A stretch of 64,000 nucleotides of DNA, from assembly GCF_019049285.1 (NCBI RefSeq), contig NZ_JAGMUL010000058.1, forward strand, positions 62,001-126,000, written 5' to 3'. The notes under the pieces are model-generated. The model was not told the origin of the DNA and made no database searches. It saw only the letters and a program-made list of their open reading frames with translations. This DNA comes from Streptomyces sp. AC550_RSS872 (GTDB lineage: Bacteria; Actinomycetota; Actinomycetes; Streptomycetales; Streptomycetaceae). The translations under genes were made by a program, and so were the position numbers. Below, in pieces: positions 58,036 to 64,000 of the stretch; position 1 is the stretch's first letter, and every line of letters starts with the position of its first letter.

Positions 58036-59139
58036 ATGACCGACCCACGCCCAGTCCGTGAGCCACGCCGGCGCTCCAGGGGCTCCTTCGGCCGCCCGCC
58101 ACAGGGCTCGGACGCGGGGACGAATCCGCCGGTCTCCCGCCGTCCGGCGCGCCGGCTCATCGTGCCGGCGACCGTCTTTCTGGCGCTCCTGGCAAGTGGC
58201 GCCGCCCTCGCCTACCGGGATCTGAGCGACAACCTCGCTTCGCAGGACATCGACGGGCAGCTGAACGCCGACGCGCGACCGGCACGGAAGGTACCGGGAG
58301 CGGTGAACGTGCTGCTGCTCGGGTCGGATTCACGGTCGGGAGCCAACCGTGAGTACGGCCGCGACGAAGGCAGCGCCCGCTCCGACACGGCCATGGTCGT
58401 CCACATGGCCAACGGCCGCAGGGACGCCTCGGTGATCAGCATCCCCCGGGACACCCTGGTCGACCGGCCGGCCTGCCCCACCAAGTCCTCAGTCGCTCCG
58501 GCCGCGCGGGCGGTCATGTTCAACTCCGCCTACGAGACCGGCGGCATGACCTGCGCCGTTGCCACGGTCGAGCATCTGTCGGGGCTGCGGATGGACCACG
58601 TCGTGGAGATCGACTTCACCGGTTTCAAGAAGCTGGTCGACAGGCTCGGGGGCGTGCGGGTGAACGTCCCGCAGGACATCCGCGATCCCTACAGCCACGC
58701 CCGTCTGTCCAAGGGAACGCAGCGCCTGAACGGTGAGCAGGCCCTGGGCCTGGTACGGACCCGGCACGGCATCGGCGACGGCAGCGACCTCGGCCGTATC
58801 AAGCTCCAGCAGACCTTCATGAAAGCCCTGATCACGCAGATACGTTCCGCCGACCTGCTGACGGATCCCGTGCGGCTCTACCGCCTGCTCGACGACCTCA
58901 CCAGCGCCATCACCACGGACAAGGGCCTCGGCTCGCTGTCGTCGCTGACCTCCTTCGCCCGCTCCCTCGACGGCCTGGACACCGACCGGGTCGACTTCCG
59001 GACCCTGCCGGTCGCCCCCGCCCCGCAGGACCCCGACCGGGTGGTCCCCCGGCAACCGCAGGCGAAGGCCGTGTGGCAGGCGCTGAGCGCGGACCGGCCG
59101 CTGCCCGCCCGGACCGAAGGAGGAGGCGGACAGTCGTGA
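58036..59139 (+). CDS. LytR-CpsA-Psr (LCP) family wall-polymer ligase
   Basis: 367 residues. One membrane anchor (VPATVFLALLASGAALA) is followed by the LCP domain with NVLLLGSDSR, SDTAMVVH, SIPRDTLV, FKKLVDRLGGVRVNVP and the conserved LVRTRH. LCP enzymes attach lipid-linked anionic polymers to peptidoglycan. ATG 58036 has GGAG six bases upstream. The stop overlaps the GTG of the next gene (GTGA), so it forms an operon with the acyltransferase, a pairing that suggests modification of the attached polymer. Confidence 0.92.
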   Translation: MTDPRPVREPRRRSRGSFGRPPQGSDAGTNPPVSRRPARRLIVPATVFLALLASGAALAYRDLSDNLASQDIDGQLNADARPARKVPGAVNVLLLGSDSRSGANREYGRDEGSARSDTAMVVHMANGRRDASVISIPRDTLVDRPACPTKSSVAPAARAVMFNSAYETGGMTCAVATVEHLSGLRMDHVVEIDFTGFKKLVDRLGGVRVNVPQDIRDPYSHARLSKGTQRLNGEQALGLVRTRHGIGDGSDLGRIKLQQTFMKALITQIRSADLLTDPVRLYRLLDDLTSAITTDKGLGSLSSLTSFARSLDGLDTDRVDFRTLPVAPAPQDPDRVVPRQPQAKAVWQALSADRPLPARTEGGGGQS

Positions 59140-60989
59140 ACGACACCGAGACCATCGTGCTGAACACCAGGTCCCGCGTGCGGGACGGCCAGACCCTCGT
59201 GATGAGGCGCCCAGCCGACCACGAGCCGGCCCCCGCCCGCCCTTCGTCCTACCTGCGCGGGCTCGACGGCGTCCGGGCGATCGCCGTCGGGTTCGTCGTC
59301 GTGTACCACGTCGATCCCTCCTGGCTGCCCGGGGGATTTCTCGGGGTCGACGTGTTCTTCGTCCTCAGCGGCTATCTGATCACCGACCTGCTGCGCACCG
59401 AGCTGCACCGTACCGGTCGCATCCGTCTCGGCCAGTTCTGGATACGGCGGGCCCGGCGGCTGCTCCCCGCGCTGGTCACCCTCCTGGTCACCGTGACCGC
59501 CGTGGCGGCGCTGTGGCGTCCGGAACGGATCGACGCATCAGGGCACGACGTGCTGTCGGCGCTCACCTTCACCAACAACTGGTGGCAGATCAGCACGGAC
59601 GCCTCCTACTTCGCCTCCTTCGGCCCTCCGCCCCTCTTCCAGCACCTGTGGACGCTCGGTGTGGAGGAGCAGTTCTATCTCGCCTGGCCCCTGGTGATCC
59701 TGAGCCTGCTGTGGACGGCCCGGTACCGTGCCCGCAGCCGGGCGCGGGTGGCCCTGGTCCTGGCGGGGGCGATCGCGTCCCTCACCGCGATGGCACTGCT
59801 GCACCAGCCCGGCGAGGACGCCTCGCGGGTCTACTTCGGCACCGACACCCACGCCTTCGGTCTCCTGCTCGGAGCCGCGCTCGCGCTCGCCGTTCCTTCG
59901 GCCCATGCCTGGAAGCACCGCTGGGCCCGATTCGTGTGCGGGGCAGCCGGTGTTCTGGGGTGGGTCGTCCTCGGACTGCTGGCCGCACGGGTCCACTCCG
60001 ACTCCGGGTACCTGTACCCGTGGGGCTTCGCCGCCGCCGCGTGTGCCGCGGGAGCCGTGGTCGTGGCCGCCTCCCGGACCGACTCGGTCTTCGCCACGCT
60101 GCTGGGCATCTCGTGGCTGCGCTGGATCGGCCGCCGGTCCTACGGGATCTATCTCTGGCACCTGCCGTTGATCGCCCTGGCCCTGCCGGACGGCCACAGC
60201 GCGGGCCAGGCCACGCGGACGGCTCTGGCAGCGGCATTGCTCTCCCTTCCTGTGGCGGCCGCCTCCTACCGCTGGGTGGAGGAACCGTTGCGCCGCCCGG
60301 GCGCGGGCCCGCGCCACGGACACCGGTCTGCGCGGCTCCCGCGCGCGGTGGTGGTGCCGGCGGTGCCCGCCGTGCTCGTCGCCGCCTGGGGTCTGACCAC
60401 TGCCCATGGCGGCAACAGCGCCGCCGACCAGATAGCCGCGGGCGAACGCGCCCTCCACCACGCCGGAACGCCGTCCCCGGACCCGTCTGTGCCCCCGTCC
60501 GCGCACCCGTCCACACCTCCCCGCGCCAAAAAGATCACGGCCTTGGGCGACTCCGTCATGCTCGCCTCGGCCCCGGCGCTCCAGGAGCGTTTCCCCGGCA
60601 TCGTCATCGACGCCAAGGTCAGCCGCCAGCTGGCCGTCGCCCCCGACGAGGTGCGATCCCTCGGCGAAGCCGGGCAGCTGAACCAGATCCTGCTCATCGG
60701 CCTGGGCACGAACGGGGTCGGCGGTCGGCAGAACCTCGAACAGGTCGTCGAGGCAGCCGGCCGGCGCACCGTGGTCCTGGTCACCGTGCACGGACCCGTC
60801 GCCTGGAAGGACCGGGTCAACACCGCCATCCGGCAGACCGCCGAGGCGCACTCGAACGTGGCGGTCGCGGACTGGGACCGCGCCATCCAGGGCAAGGACA
60901 ACCTCCTCGCGAGCGACGGCATCCACCCCGGTCCCACGGCCGCGAAGCTCTACGCGAAGACGGTGGCCCAAGCACTGAAGCAGAGGTGA
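59136..60989 (+). CDS. Acyltransferase (OafA-like) fused to SGNH domain
   Basis: 617 residues. An N-terminal acyltransferase-3 domain with ten or more membrane segments (about 50-400; GLDGVRAIAVGFVVVYHVDP, FLGVDVFFVLSGYLITDLL) is followed by an external SGNH-like domain: ITALGDSVML, IGLGTNG and DGIHPGPTAA. Such fusions O-acetylate envelope polysaccharides or peptidoglycan. The GTG start is preceded by AGGAGG. It is translationally coupled to the LCP gene, and a terminator follows. Confidence 0.92.
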   Translation: MNDTETIVLNTRSRVRDGQTLVMRRPADHEPAPARPSSYLRGLDGVRAIAVGFVVVYHVDPSWLPGGFLGVDVFFVLSGYLITDLLRTELHRTGRIRLGQFWIRRARRLLPALVTLLVTVTAVAALWRPERIDASGHDVLSALTFTNNWWQISTDASYFASFGPPPLFQHLWTLGVEEQFYLAWPLVILSLLWTARYRARSRARVALVLAGAIASLTAMALLHQPGEDASRVYFGTDTHAFGLLLGAALALAVPSAHAWKHRWARFVCGAAGVLGWVVLGLLAARVHSDSGYLYPWGFAAAACAAGAVVVAASRTDSVFATLLGISWLRWIGRRSYGIYLWHLPLIALALPDGHSAGQATRTALAAALLSLPVAAASYRWVEEPLRRPGAGPRHGHRSARLPRAVVVPAVPAVLVAAWGLTTAHGGNSAADQIAAGERALHHAGTPSPDPSVPPSAHPSTPPRAKKITALGDSVMLASAPALQERFPGIVIDAKVSRQLAVAPDEVRSLGEAGQLNQILLIGLGTNGVGGRQNLEQVVEAAGRRTVVLVTVHGPVAWKDRVNTAIRQTAEAHSNVAVADWDRAIQGKDNLLASDGIHPGPTAAKLYAKTVAQALKQR

Positions 60990-61318
60990 AACGGCCGGCA
61001 CCGCAGCCGGGGCGTCATCGCCGCGTTCGCTGAAATGTGCCGGACCCCGGCGGGGTCCGGCGGTCAGTCCTTCCGGCCGGGCTACTGCCCGTCGGCGACG
61101 ACGTCCCAGTGCTCGATGTCTTCGACACCGACATGGCGGCACCGGCACGTCCATCCCATCGCGGCTCCCCGAGGCATTGACTCCGTCGACCAGCGGGACC
61201 ACCTCCGCCGAGAGGCAGGACTCCGGCCATCCGAAAGTCGCACTCCGTCGCTGGGCCACCGACAACGAAGAAGCCGGCGCCTCGTCCGCCTGACGGTGCG
61301 CGGCACAGCCCTGGCATG
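60990..61318. other. Intergenic region after acyltransferase gene
   Basis: No gene is supported apart from the terminator at 61039-61061. A short minus-strand reading ending GVEDIEHWDVVADGQ (stop at 61082) has coding flavour but no start or family and may be a relic. Confidence 0.4.
61039..61061 (+). terminator. Terminator hairpin of LCP-acyltransferase operon
   Basis: GCCGGACCCC and GGGGTCCGGC pair perfectly around GGC, 50 bases after the acyltransferase stop codon. Confidence 0.8.
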
Positions 61319-62512
61319 TCAGGGACGCGATCCTTCCGGGGTGCCGAGTGCGGTGCACTTCGCCGTACCGGGGGCCTGATCGGTTCTCATCCGCTTACTG
61401 CGGGACAGAGAGTGCCGGCGGCGCCGGTCCCGCACCGGGCAGAAAAGGACATATGCGGTGGATACGGCGACGAAGCCCAGGCGGATCAGGCCGCGGGTCG
61501 GGTCATGGGGAACGACGAAGACCGTGCCGTACAGGGTGATCAGTGCGATCCAGCTCCACCACGGCACCAGGCGCCGCTGCCCGATCACGTCCCACAGCAG
61601 GGTGCCCAGCAGGACCGAGGCGGTGTAGTACGTGTAGACGCTGGGGTCCAGGGCTATGCGGGCATTGGCGCCGAGCAGGACGACGGCGGGCCAGCGCCCT
61701 CGCCGGACCGCGACGCAACCCAGCGCCAGCCCCACCGCGGCCTGTGCGGGCCGGTCCCAGGGAGGGGTTTGCGGATCGTCGACGCCGAGCCAGCGCAGGG
61801 CGGACGCAGGCTGATTGGGGATGGTGAACTCGGCCGCGGCGAACGACTGCGGGGCACTGAGGAGGAACGGCAGCCAGACGAGCGCGACCAGACCCGCGCA
61901 CCACAGCCCCGCGCGCAGCCACTGCCTTCTCGGCAGTGCGAGCAGCAACGGCAGGAAGGCCAGCGCGGTCGGTTTGGAGTCCATGGCCAGGGCCAGGAAG
62001 ATGCCCGTCGCGGCGGCGTTGCCGCGGGTGAGGGCGCGTACGGCCAGGGCCGTGAAGAAGAGCGCCAGAACGTCGTCGAGGTGGCCGAAACGGACGGCGA
62101 CCTCGATCCACATCGGGATGAAGGCCAGGCCCGCGATCAGCACCCGCTGCCGCAGCCGCTGGTGATTGGTGCCGGTGCCCAGGAAGTGCCAGGCGGCGCT
62201 GCGTCCGGCCACCACCAGGATGATCAGACCGAGCAGGGACATCACGGCGGCGGCCAGGAACTGCCCGACGGACTCGGAGAAGGGGTTGAACAGGCCCGCC
62301 GCCAGGAAACTGACGGGGCCCATCTGCAATTCCGGGTGGTGGGCGTACAGATTCAGACCGCCGTCCGCCCTGCCCGACCCCGCGTAGAGCAACTCCCCGC
62401 CCGTACGCAGGTAGTGCCAGGAGAAGCCCCCGTGCGGCTGGACCACGGCGAACCACAGGATTGTCCAGGCCGCGAGCAGCACCAGGTGCATCCGCTGGCT
62501 GATGGCCGACAC
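61319..62512 (-). CDS. GT87-like polyprenyl-linked glycosyltransferase (membrane)
   Basis: 397 residues with about ten membrane segments. The first external loop (HYLRTGGELLYAGSGRADGG, LNLYAHHPELQMGPVSFLAA) and VRFGHLDDVLALFFTALAVR resemble DUF2029/GT87 mannosyltransferases that use polyprenyl-phosphate sugars; the DD pair would be catalytic. The GTG start at 62512 has AGGGAG six bases upstream. The C-terminal tail (RDRRRRHSLSRSKRMR) is strongly basic. It faces the LCP operon convergently and may act on the same envelope polymers. Confidence 0.75.
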   Translation of the reverse strand: MSAISQRMHLVLLAAWTILWFAVVQPHGGFSWHYLRTGGELLYAGSGRADGGLNLYAHHPELQMGPVSFLAAGLFNPFSESVGQFLAAAVMSLLGLIILVVAGRSAAWHFLGTGTNHQRLRQRVLIAGLAFIPMWIEVAVRFGHLDDVLALFFTALAVRALTRGNAAATGIFLALAMDSKPTALAFLPLLLALPRRQWLRAGLWCAGLVALVWLPFLLSAPQSFAAAEFTIPNQPASALRWLGVDDPQTPPWDRPAQAAVGLALGCVAVRRGRWPAVVLLGANARIALDPSVYTYYTASVLLGTLLWDVIGQRRLVPWWSWIALITLYGTVFVVPHDPTRGLIRLGFVAVSTAYVLFCPVRDRRRRHSLSRSKRMRTDQAPGTAKCTALGTPEGSRP

Positions 62513-62939
62513 GCTTTCTCCCTTGTGGTTCCGGTCGCATCGCACGGTTCCTTCAGGCCATGCGCCCCTCTTTGAGATGGCGGGAAGGCGGGGCAGGTTC
62601 TTTGTGTCAGGGGCCTGTCGCCGAATCTTGCGGAATTCTCCGTGGTCGGTAACAGACGGATCCTTCGCCCGCCTACGCCCCTCTTGCCGGATGCACAGGC
62701 CCCACAGCGACGGCGGGGAACAAGGGCGGCTTCCGGCACGACTGTCCGACGGCACGCTGATCGGCACCGTCAAGGACGTCACCGGTGTCATCACCGGCGA
62801 CCCCGACATCTACGGATGAGGGGCGCGCCGATCTCCGGCTCGACAAGATTCCTTCCCGAGGACGGCAACCTTTCTTGGGCATGGCGCCGACTGGCAGGTA
62901 CCCGGGTCCCAGAGCAAGGCCCGTTGCACCAGAAGGGGC
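62513..62939. other. Divergent promoter region, xylanase/glycosyltransferase
   Basis: No gene is supported between the divergent starts. Frames through it on both strands lack ribosome sites and motifs. Confidence 0.45.
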
Positions 62940-64000
62940 ATGCAGTTGCCAGATCAGAACCGCTCTCATCGCCGCCGACCGGCGACCGGCCGCGTAATCG
63001 CCGCCGTCGTGATTCTCGCCGCCGCGGGTACCGCCGTACCGCTGGTCGCCCAGGCCGCACTCACGCCGGACGCCCCCACGACGGTGGCCGCCGCAGCGTC
63101 CGACAGCGGCCGCTACTTCGGCACGGCAGTGGCCGCGGGCAGGCTCGGCGACTCTACGTACTCCACCATTCTCGACCGGGAATTCAACATGATCACCCCG
63201 GAGAACGAGATGAAGTGGGACACCATCGAACCCTCCCGAGGGAAGTTCAACTTCGGCCCTGCCGACTCGATCGTCAGCCACGCCTCCGCGCACGGCCAGC
63301 GCCTGCGCGGCCACACCCTGGTCTGGCACTCCCAGCTGCCCGGTTGGGTCAGCGCCATCAAGGACGCGGGCACCCTGCGCGGTGTGATGAACAACCACAT
63401 CACCCAGCAGATGGCCCACTACAAGGGCAAGATCCACTCCTGGGACGTGGTCAACGAGGCCTTCGCCGACGGCCCCAGCGGCCAGCTCCGCAGCTCGGTC
63501 TTCCGGGACGTGCTGGGCAACGGCTTCATCGAGGAGGCCTTCCGCACCGCCCGTAAGGCCGACCCCGCGGCCAAGCTCTGCTACAACGACTACAACATCG
63601 AGAACTGGTCCGACGCCAAGACCCAGGGCGTCTACAAGATGGTCAAGGACTTCAAGTCCCGCGGCGTCCCCATCGACTGCGTCGGCCTCCAGAGCCACTT
63701 CAGCGCGGGCGGCCCGCCCGCCAGCTTCCAGACCACCCTGTCCAAGTTCGCCGAGCTCGGCGTGGACGTCCAGGTCACCGAGCTCGACATCGCCCAGGCG
63801 TCCGCCACCGCGTACACCAACGCCGTCAAGGCCTGCCTGAACGTCGCTCGCTGCACGGGCATCACGGTGTGGGGCATCCGCGACAGCGACTCGTGGCGCA
63901 CCGGTGAGAACCCGCTGCTGTTCGACAGCAGCGGCAAGAAGAAGCCCGCCTACGACGCGGTGCTCACCGCCCTCGGCGGCAGCAGCGGCGGCGGCAACAG
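62940..64000 (+). CDS. Secreted GH10 endo-1,4-beta-xylanase (3' end outside window)
   Basis: At least 353 residues, open at the window end. The signal peptide has a basic start (NRSHRRRPATGR) and hydrophobic core (VIAAVVILAAAGTAVPLVAQ). The GH10 barrel follows with the acid/base Glu173 in WDVVNEAF, the nucleophile Glu281 in VTELDIA, and LRGHTLVWHSQLPGWV. The sequence leaves the catalytic domain and enters a Gly/Ser linker (LGGSSGGGN), so a carbohydrate-binding domain probably follows. ATG 62940 has AAGGGG very close; another start is possible. Confidence 0.92.
   Translation, partial: MQLPDQNRSHRRRPATGRVIAAVVILAAAGTAVPLVAQAALTPDAPTTVAAAASDSGRYFGTAVAAGRLGDSTYSTILDREFNMITPENEMKWDTIEPSRGKFNFGPADSIVSHASAHGQRLRGHTLVWHSQLPGWVSAIKDAGTLRGVMNNHITQQMAHYKGKIHSWDVVNEAFADGPSGQLRSSVFRDVLGNGFIEEAFRTARKADPAAKLCYNDYNIENWSDAKTQGVYKMVKDFKSRGVPIDCVGLQSHFSAGGPPASFQTTLSKFAELGVDVQVTELDIAQASATAYTNAVKACLNVARCTGITVWGIRDSDSWRTGENPLLFDSSGKKKPAYDAVLTALGGSSGGGN

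Noticed and set aside
57252..58160. Minus-strand frame of 302 codons between the SGNH and LCP genes
   Set aside because: It runs into the 5' end of the LCP gene in antisense, has no motif, and frequent alternative frames are equally open.
61082..61306. Short minus-strand gene ending GVEDIEHWDVVADGQ
   Set aside because: The C-terminal part has some coding character, but no start, no ribosome site and no family could be supported; noted only as a possible relic.

Overview
The window is high-GC actinobacterial chromosomal DNA, almost certainly Streptomyces. Supporting signs are strong GC bias at third codon positions, many GTG/TTG starts with GTGA or ATGA stop-start overlaps, twin-arginine and ricin-lectin secreted glycosidases, class-E-sortase-like (LAETG) surface proteins, NarL-type two-component pairs, and accessory gene content typical of a chromosome arm. 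There is no plasmid or phage structural module and no intact integrase.

Layout. (1) 0.9-1.65 kb: a vapBC-type toxin-antitoxin pair. (2) 2.1-3.8 kb: a lipoprotein serine hydrolase. (3) 4.2-22.2 kb: a histidine kinase/response regulator pair, a small membrane protein, and two DUF418 membrane acyltransferase-like paralogues in opposite orientation. These paralogues enclose an ABC exporter, a Na+/H+ antiporter, a poly-gamma-glutamate operon (double Cache/HAMP membrane protein, pgsB, pgsC and an NlpC/P60-like protein lacking its catalytic Cys) and a GT39 family membrane glycosyltransferase. (4) 22.9-31.8 kb: an FMN-binding PPOX protein, secreted GH43 and GH29 glycosidases with ricin-type domains, two overlapping membrane-anchored XRE regulators and a secreted peptidoglycan-binding protein. 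(5) 32.3-34.8 kb: a secreted beta-propeller protein and a PQQ-type sugar dehydrogenase. (6) 35.2-41.75 kb: a class II lanthipeptide cluster (LanA, LanM, an HlyD-like protein, LanT). (7) 42.3-44.9 kb: an SRPBCC protein, an MDR oxidoreductase and a TetR regulator. (8) 45.0-49.64 kb: a complete lasso peptide cluster (D, B2, B1, C and a 36-residue precursor too short for ordinary gene calling). (9) 50.0-64.0 kb: secreted hydrolases, a second two-component pair, an SGNH surface hydrolase, an LCP protein, an acyltransferase-SGNH fusion, a GT87-like glycosyltransferase and the start of a GH10 xylanase.

The most unusual large-scale feature is a series of eight same-strand copies (five near full length or with 3' trimming, three truncated) of the 3' half of a tRNA-Gly(CCC) gene. 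They lie near 0.72, 2.01, 4.01, 22.70, 32.08, 35.09, 42.23 and 44.98 kb. Four are followed by the same kind of terminator hairpin. Several are preceded by a conserved arm with GTGCCC and GGTCAAC boxes at a fixed 90-91 base distance. They divide the window exactly between gene groups: the toxin-antitoxin, the lipoprotein hydrolase, the lanthipeptide cluster and the SRPBCC/MDR/TetR group each lie between two copies, and the lasso cluster begins 29 bases after the last one. I read this as the scar record of repeated integration at one tRNA gene outside the window. The integrases have since been lost, leaving cargo cassettes that include two peptide natural-product clusters.

As a functional whole the region is cell-envelope and competition oriented: exporters, two RiPP pathways, peptidoglycan-binding sensors, surface polymer synthesis and polysaccharide degradation. 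Several pseudogenes (a sigma-factor remnant, a conserved hypothetical, a GH29 fragment) and long empty intergenic stretches show ongoing decay and turnover.
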